From NCBI RefSeq assembly GCF_050624435.1, contig NW_027457749.1:744001-808000 (forward strand): a stretch of DNA of 64,000 nucleotides. The letters are read 5' to 3'. Under the pieces are notes generated by a model, which saw only the letters and a list, made by a program, of their open reading frames with translations, was not told the DNA's origin and did not search any database. The translations under genes and the position numbers were made by a program. Below are positions 34,621 through 46,670 of the stretch, piece by piece. The first letter of the stretch is position 1. Every line of letters starts with the position of its first letter. This DNA comes from Tenrec ecaudatus (taxonomy: Eukaryota > Chordata > Mammalia > Afrosoricida > Tenrecidae).

Positions 34621-36000
34621 TAGCCTTAGGCTAGGGGAGCCCTAGCCGTACCCTAAGCCTAGGGGTGCCCTAGTCTAAGCCTAAGGGTGCCCTCGCCTAA
34701 GCCTAGGGGAGCCCTCGCCTAAGCCTAGGGGTGCCCTCGCCTAAGCCTAGGAGTGTCCTAGCCTTAGTCTAGGGGAGCCCTATCCTTAGCCTAAGACTAG
34801 GGGTGCCCTAGCTAAGCCTACGGGTGCCCTAGCCTTGGCTAGGGAGCCCTAGCCTTAGCCTAAGCCTAGGGGTTCCCTAGCCTAAGCCTAGGGGTTCCCT
34901 AGCCTAAACCTAGGGTACCCTAGCTTAAGTTAGAGGTTCCCAAGCATTAGGCTAGGGGAGCCCTAGCCTAAGCCTAGGGGTGCCCTAGCCTTAGGCTACG
35001 GGAGCCCTAGCCTTAGCCTAAGCCAAGGGGAGCCCTAGCCTTAGCCTAAGCCTAGGGGTGCCCAAGCCTAAGAGTAGGGGTTCCCTAGCCTTAGGCTAGG
35101 GAAGCCCTAGCCTTAGCCTAAGCCTAGGGGTGCCCTAGCCTAAGCCTAGGGGTGCCCTAGCCTAAGCCTAGGGGTGCCCTATCCTTAGGTTAGGGGTGCC
35201 CTAGCCTTAGGTTAGGGGAGCCCTAGCCTTAGTTTAAGCCTAGGGGTGCCCTTGCCTAAGCCTAGGGGTGCCCTAGCCTAAGCATACGTGTGCCCTAGCC
35301 TTAGGCTATAGGAGCCCTAGCCTTAGCTTAAGCCTAGGGGTGCCCTAGCCTAAGCCTAGGGGTGCTCTAGCCTAAGCCTAGGGGTGCCATAGCCTAAGTC
35401 TAGGGGTGCCCTAGCCTTAGGCTAGGGGAGCCCTAGCCTTAGCCTAAGCCTACGGGTGCCCTAGCCTAAGCCTAGGGGTGCCATAGCCTAAGCCTAAGGG
35501 TGCGCTAGCCTTAGGCTATGGGAGCCCTAGCCTAAGCCTAAGCCTAGGGGTGCTCTAACCTAAGCCTAGGGGTGCCCTAGCCCAAGCCTAGGGGTGCCCA
35601 AGCCTTAGGCTAGGGGAGTCCTAGCCTTAGCCTAAGCCTAGGGGTACCCTAGCCTAAGCCTAGGGGTGCCCTATCGTAAGCCTAAGGGTGCCCTAACCTA
35701 TGCCTAGGGGTGCCCTAGTCTTAGGCTAGGGGAGCCCTACCCTTAGCCTAAGCCTAGGGGTGCCCTATCCTAAGCCTAGGTGTGCCCTAGACTAACATTA
35801 GGGGTGCCCTAACCTAAGCCTAGGGGTGCCCTAGCCTAGGCCTAGTGGTGCCCTAGCCTTAGGCTAGTGGAGCGCTAGCCTTAGCCTAAGCTTAGGGGCG
35901 CCCTAGCCTAAGCCTAGGGGTGCCCGAGCCTAAGCCTAGGGGTGCCATAGCCTAAGCCTAGGGGTGCCTTAGCCTTAGCCTATGGGAGCCCTAGCCTTAG
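34621..36000. repeat. Diverged satellite between the large blocks
   Basis: Ordinary A, B and C units following the end of the 11.4-kb block, including the third TATAGG module and CCCTCGCC variants. Its last 60 bp or so begin the block that is repeated at the window end. I see nothing non-satellite in it. Confidence 0.9.
34960..35700. repeat. TATAGG module block, copy 3
   Basis: Third copy, just past the end of the 11.4-kb block and therefore not present near 58.3 kb. It has GGCTACGGGAGCC near 34,993 and CATACGTGTGCC near 35,283 as private variants. Confidence 0.78.
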
Positions 36001-38998
36001 CTTAAGCCTAGGGGTGCCCTAGCCTAAGCCTAGGGGTGCCCTAGCCTAAGCCTAGGGGTGCCCTAGCCTTAGGCTAGGGGAGCCCTAGCTTTAACCTAAG
36101 CCTATGGGTGCCCTAGCCTAAGCTTAGGGGTGCCATATCCTAAGCCTAGGTGTGCCATAGCCTAAGCCTAAGGGTGCCCTAGCCTTAGGCTAGGGGAGCC
36201 CTAGCCTAAATCTAAGCCTAGTGGTGCCCTAGCCTAAGCCTAGTGGTGCCCTAGCCTAAACCTAGGGGTGCCCTAGCCTTAGGCTAGGGGAGCCCTAGCC
36301 GTATCCTAAGCCTAGGGGTGCCCTAGCCTAAGCCTAAGGGTGCCCTCGCCTAAGCCTAGGGGTGCCCTCGCCTAAGCCTAGGGGTGCCCTAGCCAAAGCC
36401 TAGGAGTGCCCTAGCCTTAGGCTAGGGGAGACCTAGCCTTAGCCTAATCCTATGGGTGTCCTAGCCTAAGCCTAGGGTTATCATAGCCTAAACCTAGGGG
36501 TGCCCTAGCCTAAGCCTAGGCGTGCCCTAGCCTTAGGCTAGGGGAGCCCTAGCCTTAGCCTAAGACTAGCGGTGCCGTAGCCTAAGCCTAGGGGTGCTCT
36601 AGCCTTAGGCTAGGGGAGCCCTAGCCTTAGCCTAAGCTAGAGATGCCATAGCCTAAGCTTAGGGGTGCCCTAGCATTAGGCTAGGGGAGCCCTAGCCGTA
36701 GGCTAAGCCTAGGGGTGCCCTAGCCTAAGCCTAGGGGTGCCCAAGCCTAAGCCTAGGGCTGCCCTAGCCTAAGCCTACGGGTGCCCTAGCCTTAGGCTAT
36801 GGGAGCCCTAGCCTTAGCCTAAGCCTAGGGGTGCCCTAGCCTAAGCCTAGGGGTTCCCTGGCCTAAGCCTAAGGGTGGCCTGACCTAAGCCTAGGGGTGC
36901 CCTACTCTTAGGCTAGGGGAGCCCTAGCCTTAGCCCAAGCCTAGGGGTGCCCTAGCCTAAGCCTAGGGTTGCCCTTGCCTTAGGCTAGTGGAGCCCTAGT
37001 CTTACCCTAAGCCTAGGGGTGCCCTAGCCTAAGCCTAGTGGTGCCCTAGCCTAAGCTTAGGGGTGCCCGAGCCTAAGCCGAGGGGTACTCTAGCGTAAGC
37101 CTAGGGGTGCCTTAGCATAAGCCTAGAGGTGCCCTAGCCTAAGCCTAGGTGTGCCCTAGCTTAAACCTAGGGGTGCCCTAGCCTTAGGCCAGGGGAGCCC
37201 TAGCCTTAGCCTAAGCCTAGGGGTGCGCTAGCCTAAGCCTAGGGGTGCCATAGCCTAAGCCTAAGGGTGCCCTAGCCTTAGGCTAGGGGAGCCCTAGCCT
37301 AAGCCTAATACTAGGGGTGGCCTAGCCTAAACCTAGGAGTGCCCTAGCCTAAGCATAGGGGTGCCCAAGCCTTAGGCTAGGGGAGCCCTAGCCTTAGCCT
37401 AAACCTAGGGGTGCCCTAGCGTAAGCCTAGGGGTGCCCTATCGGAAGCCTAAAGGTGCCCTAGCCTATGCCTAGGGGATCCCTAGCCTTAGGCTAGGGGA
37501 GCCCTAGCCCTAGCCTAAGCCTAGGGGTGCCCTAGTAAGCCTAGGGGTGCCCTAGCCTCAGCCTAGTGGTGCCCTAACCTTAGGCTAGGGGAGCCGTTGC
37601 CTTAGCCTAAGCCTAGTGGTGCCCTAGCCTAACTTAGGGGTGCCCTAGCCTAAGCCAAGGGGTACCCTAGCGTAAGCATAGGGGTGCCCTAGCCTTAGGC
37701 TATGGGAACCCTAGCCTTAGCCTAAGCCTTGGGGTGTCCTAGCCTAAGCCTAGGGGTGTCCTAGTCTAAGCCTAGGGGTGCCCTAGCCTAAGCCTAGGGG
37801 TGCCCCAGCCTTAGGCTATGAGAGCCCTAGCCTTAGCCTAAGCCTAGGGGTGCCCTAGCTAAGTCTACGGGTGCCCTAGCCTTGGCTAGGGAGCCCTAGC
37901 CTTAGCCTAAGCCTAGGGGTTCCCTAGCCTAAACCTAGGGTACCCTAGCTTAAGTTAGGGGTTCCCAAGCATTAGGCTAGGGGAGCCCTAGCCTAAGCCT
38001 AAGGGTGCCCTAGCCTAAGCCTAGGGGTGCCCTAGCCTTAGGCTAGGGGAGCCCTAGCTTTAGCCTAAGCTAGAGATGCCCTAGCCTAAGCTAAGGGGTG
38101 CCGTAGCTTAAGCCTAGGGGTGCCCTAGCATTAGGCTAGGGGAGCCCTAGCCTTAGGCTAAGCCTAGGGGTGCCCTAGCCTAAGCCTAGGGGTGCCCAAG
38201 CGTAAGCCTTGGGGTGCCCTAGCCTAAGCCTAGGGGTGCCCTAGCCTTAGGCTATGGGAGCCCTAGCCTTAGCCTAAGCCTAGGAGTGCCCTAGCCTAAG
38301 TCTAGGGGTGCCCTGGCCTAAGCCTAGGGGTGGTCTGACCTAAGCCTAGGGGTGCCCTACTCTTAGGCTAGGGCAGCCCTAGCCTTAGCCTAAGCCTAGG
38401 GGTGCCCTAGCCTAAGCCTAGGGGTGCCCTAGCCTTAGGCTAGTGGAGCCCTAGCCTTAGCCTAAGCCTAGGGGTGCCCTAGCCTAAGCCTAGGGGTGCC
38501 CAAGCCTAAGCCTAGGGGTGCCCTAGCCTAAGCCTAGGGGTTCCCTAGGCTTAGGCTATGGGAGCCCTAGCCTTAGCCTAAGCCTAGGGGTACCCTAGCC
38601 TAAGCCTATGGGTTCCCTGACCTAAGCCTAGGGGTGCCCTGGCCTAAGCCTAGGGGTGCCCTACTCTTAGGCTAGGGGAGCCCTAGCCCTAGCTTAAGCC
38701 TAGGGATGCCCTAGTAAGCCTAGTGGTGCCATAGCCTAAGCCTAGTGGTGCCCTAACCTTAGGCTAGGGGAGCCGTTTCCTTAGCCTAAGCCTAGTGGTG
38801 CCCTAGCCTAAGCTTAGGGGTGCCCTAGCCTAAGTCAAGGGGTACCCTAGCGTAAGCATAGGGGTGCCCTAGCCTTAGGCTTGGGGAGCCCTAGCCTTAG
38901 CCTAAGCCTTGGGGTGCCTTACCCTAAGCCTAGGGGTGTCCTAGCCTAAGCCTAGGGGTGTCCTAGTCTAAGCCTAGGGGTGCCCTAGCCTAAGCCTA
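35940..38998. repeat. Block repeated at window end (offset 25,002)
   Basis: Matches 60,942-64,000 at exactly 25,002 bp: AAATCTAAGCC (36,208 and 61,210), AATACTAGG (37,307 and 62,309), TCGGAAGCCTAAAGG (37,441 and 62,443), CTTAAGTTAG (37,949 and 62,951) and TAGGGATGCCC (38,701 and 63,703). The few differences seen are single bases, for example CCTTGGGGTGTCC near 37,728 for CCTAGGGGTGTCC near 62,730. The match runs to the last base of the window, so its true length is unknown. Confidence 0.95.
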
Positions 38999-41544
38999 CG
39001 GGTGCCATCGCCTTAGGCTAGGGAGCCCTAGCCTTAGCCTAAGCCTAGGGGTGCCCTAGCCTAAACCTAGGGTACCCTAGCTTAAGTTAGGGGTTCCCAA
39101 GCATTAGGCTAGGGGAGCCCTAGCCTTAGCCTAAGCCTAGGGATGCCCTAGCCTAAGCTTAGGCGTGCCTTAGCCGTAGGCTAGGTGAGCCCTAGACTTA
39201 GCTTAAGACTAGGGGTGCCCTAGCCTAAGCCTAGGTGTGCCCTAGCCTAAGCCTAGTGGTGCCCTGCCCTAAGCCTAGGGGTTCCCTAGCCTTAGGCTAT
39301 GGGAGCCCTAGCCTTAGCCTAAGCCTTGGGGTGCCCTAGTCTAAGACTAGGGGTGCCCTCCCTAAGCCTAGGGGTGCCCTCGCCTAAGCATAGGGGTGCC
39401 CTAGCCTAAGCCTAGAAGTGCCCTAGCTTTAGGCTAGGGGAGCCCTAGCCTTAACCTAAGCCTAGGTTTGCCCTAGCCTAAGCCTAGGGGTACCCACGCC
39501 TAAGCCTAGGGGTGCCCTCACCTAAGCCTAGGGGTGCCCTAGCCTAAGCCTAGGGGTGCCCTAGCCTAAGCCTGTGGGTGTCCAAGCCTAAGCCTAGGGG
39601 TGCCCTAGCCTAAGCCTAGGGGTGCCCTAACTTTAGTCTTGGGGAGCCCTAGCCTTAGCCTAAGCCTAGGGGTGCCCTTGCCTAAGCCTATGGGTGCCCT
39701 AGCCTTAGACTAGGGGAGCCCTAGCCTTAGCCTAAGCCTAGGGGTGCCCTAGCCTAAGCCTAGGAGTGCCCTAGCCTTAGGCTAGGGGAGCCCTAGCCTT
39801 AACCTAAGCCTAGGGTTGCCCTAGACTAAGCCTAGGGGTGCCCTAGCCTAAGCCTAGGGGTGCCCTAGTCTAAGCCTGTGGGTGTCCTAGCCTAAGCCTG
39901 GGGTTGCCCTAGCCTAAGCATAGTGGTGCCTTAGCCTAAGTCTTGGCGTGCCCTAGCCTTACCCTAAGCCTAGGGGTGCCAAGCCTAAGCCTAGGGGTGC
40001 CCTAGCCTTAGGCTAGGGGAGCCCTAGCCTTAGCCTAAACCTATGGGTGTCCTAGCCTAAGCCTAGGGGTATCATAGCCTAAGCCTAGGGGTGCCCTAGC
40101 CTAAGCTTAGGGGTGCCCTAGCCTTAGGGTAGGGGAGCCCTAGCCTTAGCCTAAGCCTAGGGGTGCCCTAGCCTAAGCCTAGGGGTGACCTAGCCTTAGG
40201 CTAGGGAAGCCCTAGTCTTAGCCTAAGGTAGGGATGCCCTAGCCTAAGCTTAGGGGTGCCCTAGCCTAAGCCTAGGGGTGCCCTAGCATTAGGCTAGGGG
40301 AGCCCTAGCCTTAGGCTAAGCCTAGGGGTGCCCTAGCCTAAGCCTAGGCGTGCCCTAGCCTTAGGCTATGGGAGCCCTAGCCTTAGCCTAAGCCTAGGGG
40401 TGTCCTAGCCTAAGCCTAGGGGTGTCTTAGCCTAAGCCTAGGGGTGCCCTAGCCCAAGCCTAGGTGTGCCCTAGCCTTAGGCTATGGGAGCCCTAGCCGT
40501 AGCCTAAGCTTAGGGGTGTCCTAGTATAAGCCTAGGGGTGTCCTAGCCTAAGCCTAGGGGTGCCCTAGCCTAAGCCTAGGGGTGCCCTGGCCTAAGCAAA
40601 GGGGTGCCCTGGCCTAAGCCTAGGGGTGCCCTACTCTTAGGCTAGGGGAGCCCTAGCCTTAGCCTAAGCCTAGGGGTGCCCTAGCCTAAGCCTAGGGGTG
40701 CCCTTGCCTAAGCCTAGGGGTGCCCTGGCCTAAGCCTAGGGGTGCCCTGGCCTAAGCCTTGGGGTGCCCTACTCTTAGGCTAGGGGAGCCCTAGCCTTAG
40801 CCTAAGCCTAGGGGTGCCCTTGCCTAAACCTAGGGGTGCCCTCGCCTAAGCCTAGGGGTGCCCTAGCATTAGGCTAGCAGAGACCTAGCCTTAACCTAAG
40901 CCTAGGGGTGCCCTAGCCTAAGCCTAGGGTTGCCCTAGCCTTAGGCTAGTCGAGCGGTAGCCTTAGCCTAAGCCTAGGGTTGCCCTAGCCTAAGCCTAGG
41001 GGTGCCCTAGCCTAAGCCTAGGGTTACCCTAGCCTTAGGGTAGTCGAGCGGTAGCCTTAGCCTAAGCCTAGGGGTGCCCTAGCCTAAACCTAGGGGTGCC
41101 CTAGCCTAAGCCTAGGGGTGCCCTAGCCTTGAGCTAGGGGAGCCCTAGCCTTAGACTAAGCCTAGGGGTGCCCTAGCCTAAGCCTAGGGGTGCCCTAGCA
41201 TTAGGCTATGGGAACCCTAGTCTTACCCTAAGCCTAGGGGTGCCCTAGCCTAAGCCTAGGGGTGCCATAGACTAAGCCTAGGGGTGCCCAATCCTAAGCC
41301 TAAGGGTGCCCTAGCCTTAGGCTAGTGGAGCCCTAGCCTAAGCCTAAGCCTAGGGGTGCCCTAGCCTAATCCTAGGGGTTCCCTAGCCTAAGCCTAGGGG
41401 TGCCTTAACCTTAGGCTAGGGGAGCCCTAGCCTTAGCTTAAGTTAGGGGTGCCCTAGCCTAAGCCTAGGGGTGCCCTAGCCTTAGGCTTGGGGTGCCCAA
41501 GCCTAAGCCTAAGGGTGCCCTAGCCATAGGCTAGGGGAGCGCTA

Positions 41545-41567
41545 GCCTAAGCCTAAGCCTAAGCCTA
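41545..41567. repeat. Telomere-like tract, GCCTAA x3 plus GCCTA
   Basis: Three uninterrupted GCCTAA hexamers and five bases of a fourth, the longest such tract I found in the window. GCCTAA is the complement of TTAGGC, the telomere repeat of most nematodes. Shorter tracts of two units plus GCCTA occur near 27,581, 35,529 and 41,337. The tract sits inside ordinary monomers, so it may be either a remnant of an ancestral array or a chance expansion of the hexamer core of the A unit. Confidence 0.85.
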
Positions 41568-42271
41568 GTGTGCCCTAGCCTAAGCCTAGGGGTGCCCTAA
41601 CCTAAGCCTAGGGGTGCCCTAGTAAGCCTAGGTGTGCCCTAGTAAGCCTACGGGTGCCCTGCCTAAGCCAAGGGGTGAACTAGCCTTAGGCTAGGGGAGC
41701 CCTAGCCTTAGCCTAAGCCTAGGGGTGCCCTAGCCTAAGCCTAGGGGTGCCCTAACCTAAGCTTAGGGGTGCCCTAGCCTAAGCCTAGGGGTGCCCTATC
41801 CTAAGTCTAGGGGTGCCCTAGCCTTAGGCTAGGGGAGCCCCAGCTTTAGCCTAAGCCTAGGGGTGCCCTATCCTAAGCCTAGGGGTGCCCTATCCTAAGC
41901 CTAGGGGTGCCCTAGCCTAAGGCTAGGGGTGCCATAGCCTTAGGCTAGCGGAGCCCTAACCTTAGCTTAAGCCTAGGGGTGCCCTAGCCTAAGACTAGGG
42001 GTGCCCTAGCCTAAGCCTAGGGGTGCACTAGACTTATGCTATGGGATCCCTAGCCTTAGCCTAAGCCTAGGGGTGTCCTAGTATAAGCCTAGGGGTGCCA
42101 AAGCCTAAGCCTAGGGGTGCCATAGCCTAAGCCTAGGGATGCCCTAGTAAGCCTAGGGCTGCCCTAGTAAGCCTACGGGTGCCCTGCCTAAGTCTAGGGG
42201 TGCCCTAGCCTTAGGCTATGGGAGCCCTAGCCTTAGCCTAAGCCTAGGTGTTCCCTAGCCTAAGCCTAGTG

Positions 42272-42720
42272 GTGTCCTGGCCTAAGCCTAGGGGTGCCCT
42301 GGCCTAAGCCTAGGGGTGCCCTGGCCTAAGCCTAGGGGTGCCCTAGTCTTAGGCTAGGGGAGCCCTAGCCTTAGTCTAAGCCTGGTGGTGCCCTAACCTA
42401 AGCCTAGGGGTGCCCTAGCCTAAGCCTAGGGGTGCCGTGGCCTAAGCCTAGGGGTGCCCTGGCCTAAGCCTAGGGGTGCCCTGGCCTAAGCCTAGGGGTG
42501 CCCTAGTCTTAGGCTAGGGGAGCCCTAGCCTTAGCCTAAGCCTAGGGGTGCCCTGGCCTAAGCCTGGGGTGCCCTAGTCTTTGGCTGGGGGAGCCCTAGC
42601 TTTAGCCTAAGCCTAGGGGTGCCCTAACCTAAGCCTAGGGGTACCCTGGCCTAAGCCTTGGGGTGCCCTGGCCTAAGCATTGGGGTGCCCTGGCCTAAGC
42701 CTAGGGGTGCCCTAGTCTTA
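42272..42720. repeat. Local cluster of CTGGCC-variant A units
   Basis: A units here read CCCTGGCC where consensus has CCCTAGCC, making a GGCC site in run after run. The variant block ends repeatedly in CCCTAGTCTT (42,341, 42,501, about 42,572 and 42,710), and the first two ends are 160 bp apart, equal to six 22-bp units and one 28-bp unit. The same CTGGCC variant is scattered elsewhere (near 8,164, 13,307, 15,508, 18,095, 24,468), usually only one or two in a row. Confidence 0.85.
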
Positions 42721-45700
42721 GCCTAGGGGTGTCCTAGCCTTAGGCTAGTCGAGCAGTAGCCTTAGCCTAAGCCTGGGGATGCCCTAGCCTAAGCTTAGGG
42801 GTGCCCTAGCCTATGCCTAGGGGTGCCCTTGCTTAAGCATAGGGTTGCCCTAGCCTAAGCCTAGGGGTTCCCTAGCCTTAGGCTAGGGGAGCCCTAGCCT
42901 TAGCTTAAGCCTAGGGGTGCCCTAGCCTAAGCCTAGGGTTGCCCTAGCCTAAGCTTAGGGTTGCCCTAGCCTAAGCCTAGGGGAGCCCTAGCCTTAGCCT
43001 AAGCCTAGGGGTGCACTAGCCTAAGCCTATGGTTGGCCTAGCCTAAGCCTAGGGGTGCCCTAGCCTAAGCTTAGGGGTGCCCGAGCCTAAGCCGAGGTGT
43101 ACTCTAGCGTAAGCCTACGGGTGCCTTAGCCTAAGCGTAGGGGTGCCCTAGCCTAAGCCTAAGTGTGCCCTAGCCTAAACCTAGGGGTGCCCTAGCCTTA
43201 GGCTAGGGGAGCCCTAGTCTTAGCCTAAGCCTAGCGGTGCGCTAGCCTAAGCCTAGGGGTGCCATAGCCTAAGCCTAAGGGTGCCCTAGCCTTAGGCTAG
43301 GGGAGCCCTAGCCTAAGCCTAATACTATGGGTGGCCTAGCCTAAACCTAGGAGTGCCCTTGCCTAAGCCTAGGGGTTCCCAAGCTTTAGGCTAGGTGAGC
43401 CCTAGCCTTAGCCTAAGCCTAGGGGTGCCCTAGCCTAAGCCTAGGGGTGCCCTATCGTAAGCCTAAGGGTGCCCTAGCCTATGCCTAGGGGTTCCCTAGC
43501 CTTAGGCTAGGGGAGCCCTAGCCCTAGCCTAAGCCTAGGGGTGCCCTAGTAAGCCTAGGGGTGCCCTAGCCTAAGCCTAGGGGTGCCATATCCTAAGCCT
43601 AGGTGTGCCATAGCCTAAGCCTAAGGGTGCCCGAGCCTTAGGCTAGGGAAGCCCTAGCCTAAGTCTAAGCCTAGTGGTGCCCTAGCCTAAGCCTAGTGGT
43701 GCCCTTGCCTAAGCCTAGGGGTGCCTTAGCCTTAGGCTAGGGGAGCCCTAGCTGTAGCTTAAGCCTAGGGGTGCCCTAGCCTAAGCCTAAGGGTGCCCTC
43801 GCCTAAGCCTAGGGGTGCCCTCGCCTAAGACTAGGGGTGCCCTAGCCTAAGCTTAGGAGTGCCCTAGCCTTAGGCTAGGGGAGCCCTAACCTTAGCCTAA
43901 GCCTATGGGGGTCCTAGCCTAAGCCTAGGGGTGTCATAGCCTAAACCTAGGGGTGCCCTAGCCTAAGCCTAGGGGTGCCCTAGCCTTAGGCTAGGGGAGC
44001 CCTAGCCTTAGCCTAAGCCTAGGGGTGCCCTAGCCTAAGCCTAGGGGTGCCCTAGCCTAAGCCTAGGGGTGCCCTAGCCTTAGGCTAGGGGAGCCCTAGC
44101 CTTAGCCTAAGCTAGAGATGCCCTAGCCTAAGCTTAGGGGTGCCCTAGCTTAAGCTTAGGGGTGCTCTAGCATTAGGCTAGGGGAGCCCTAGTCTTAGGC
44201 TAAGCCTAGGGGTGCCATAGCCTAAGCCTAGGGGTGCCCAAGCCTAAGCCTATGGGTGCCCTAGCCGAAGCCTACGGGTGCCCTAGCCTTAGGCTATGGG
44301 AGCCCTAGCCTTAACCTAAGCCTAGGAGTGCCCTAGCCTAAGCCTAGGGGTGCCCTGGCCTAAGCCTAGGGGTGCCCTGGCCTAAGCCTAGGGGTGGCCT
44401 GACCTAAGCTTGGGGTTCCCTACTCTTAGACTAGGGGAGCCCTAGCCTTAGCCTAAGCCTAGGGGTGCCCTAGCCTAAGCCTAGGGGTGCCCTAACCTTA
44501 GGCTAGTGGAGCCCTAGCCTTACCCTAAGCCTAGGGATGCCCTAGCCTAAGCCTAGGGGTGCCCAAGCCTAAGCCTAGTGGTGCCCTTGCCTAAGCTTAG
44601 GGGTGCCCGAGCCTAAGCAGAGGGGTACTCTAGCGTAAATCTAGGGGTGCCTTAATCTAAGCCTAGGGGTGCCCTAGCCTAAGCCTAGGTGTGCCCTAGC
44701 CTAAACCTAGGGGTCCCCTAGCCTTAGGCTAGGGGAGCCCTAGCCTTAGCCTAAGCCTAGGGGTGCGCTAGCCTAAGCCTAGGGGTGCCATAGCCTAAGC
44801 CTAAGGGTGCCCTAGCCTTAGGCTAGGGGAGCCCTAGCCTAAGCCTAATACTAGGGGTGGCCTAGCCTAAACCTAGGAGTGCCCTAGCCTAAGCCTAGGG
44901 GTGCCCAAGCCTTAGGCTAGGGGAGCCCTAGCCTTAGCATAAGCCTAGGGGTGCCCTAGCCTAAGCCTAGGGGTGCCCTATCATAAGACTAAGGGTGCCC
45001 TAGCCTATGCCTAGGGGTTCCCTAGCCTTAAGCTAGGGGAGCCCTAGCCCTAGCCTAAGCCTAGGGGTGCCCTTGTAAGCCTAGGGGTGCCCTAGCCTAA
45101 GCCTAGTGGTGCCCAAACCTTAGGCTAGGGGAGCCGTTGCCTTAGCCTAAGCCTAGTGGTGCCCTAGCCTATCTTAGGGGTGCCCTAGCCTAAGACAAGG
45201 GGTACCCTAGCGTAAGCATAGGGGTGCCCTAGCCTTAGGCTAGGGGAGCCCAACCTTAGCCTAAGCCTTGGGGTGCCTTAGCCTAAGCCTAGGGGTGCCC
45301 TAGCCTTAGGCTATGGGAACCCTAGCCTTAGCCTAAGCCTAGGGGTGTCGTAGCCTAAGCTTAGGGGTGTCCTAGTCTAAGCCTAGGGTTGCTCTAGCCT
45401 AAGCCTAGGGGTGCCCCAGCCTTAGGCTAGGAGCGCCCTAGCCTTATCCTAAGACTAGGGGTGCCCTAGCTAAGCCTACGGGTGCCCTAGCCTTGGCTAG
45501 GGAGCCCTAGCCTTAGTCTAAGCCTAGGGGTTCCCTAGCCTAAACCTAGGGTACCCTAGCTTAAGTTAGGGGTTCCCAAACATTAGGCTAGGGGAGCTCT
45601 AGCCTTAGCCTAAGCCTAGGGATGCCCTAGCCAAAGCTTAGGCGTGCCTTAGCCTTAGGCTAGGGGAGCCCTAGCCTTAGCTTAAGACTAGGGGTGCCCT

Positions 45701-46670
45701 AGCCTAAGCCTAGGGGTGCCCTAGCCTAAGCCTAGTGGTGCCCTACCCTAAGCCTAGGGGTGCCCTAGCCTAAGCCTAGGGGTGCCCTATCGTAAGCCTA
45801 AGGGTGCCCTAGCCTATGCTTGGGGTGCCCTAGTCTTAGGCTAGGGGAGCCCTACCCTTAGCCTAAGCCTAGGGGTGCCCTATCCTAAGCCTAGGGGTGC
45901 CCTAGACTAACATTAGGGGTGCCCTAACCTAAGCGTAGGGGTGCCCTAGTAAGCCTAGGGGTGCCCTAGCCTAGGCCTAGTGGTGCCCTAGCCTTAGGCT
46001 AGGGAGCCCTAGCCTTAGCCTAAGCCTAGGGGTGCCCTAGCCTAAGCTTAGGGGCGCCCTAGCCTAAGCCTAGGGGTGCACGAGCCTAAGCCTAGGGGTG
46101 CCGTAGCCTAAGCCTAGGGGTGCCTTAGCCTTAGCCTATGGGTGCCCTAGCCTTAGCTTAAGCCTAGGGGTGCCCTACCCTAAGCCTAGGGGTGCCCTAG
46201 CCTAAGCCTAGGGGTGCCCTAGCCTTAGGCTAGGGGAGCCCTGCCTTAGCCTAAGCCTAGTGGTGCCCTAGCCTAAGCCTAGGGGTGCCCTATCGTAAGC
46301 CTAAGGGTGCCCTAGCCTATGCCTAGGGGTTCCCTAGCCTTAGGCTAGGGGAGCCCTAGCCTAAGCCTAGGGGTGCCCTAGTAAGCCTAGTGGTGCCCTA
46401 GCCTAAGCCTAGTGGTGCCCTAACCTTAGGCTAGGGGAGCCGTTGCCTTAGCCTAAGCCTAGTGGTGCCCTAGGCTAAATTAGGGGTGCCCTAGCCTAAG
46501 CCAAGGGGTACCCTAGCGTAAGCATAGGGGTGCCCTAGCCTTAGGCTAGGGGAGCCCTAGCCTTAGCCTAAGCCTTGGGGTGCCTTAGCCTAAGCCTAGG
46601 GGTGCCCTAGCCTTAGGCTATGGGAACCCTAGCCTTAGCCTAAGCCTAGGGGTGTCCTAGCCTAAGCCTA

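Larger units (their letters stand above)
38999..43059. repeat. A-rich satellite with weak higher-order structure
   Basis: Dominated by plain A units with scattered single-base changes and fewer of the landmark modules. It includes the GCCTAA tract at 41,545, isolated TCGAGCGG units near 40,952 and 41,043, and the GGCC cluster at 42,272-42,720. Its first part (about 39,000-39,990) has a diverged partner near 59,900-60,900, for example CCTAGAAG (39,411 and 60,329) and CCTGTGGG (near 39,572 and 60,583). Confidence 0.85.

Noticed and set aside
42341..42720. Regulatory site from the repeated CCCTAGTCTT motif
   Set aside because: The motif is a one-base variant of the B unit and its spacing follows monomer lengths; nothing around it suggests a promoter or gene.
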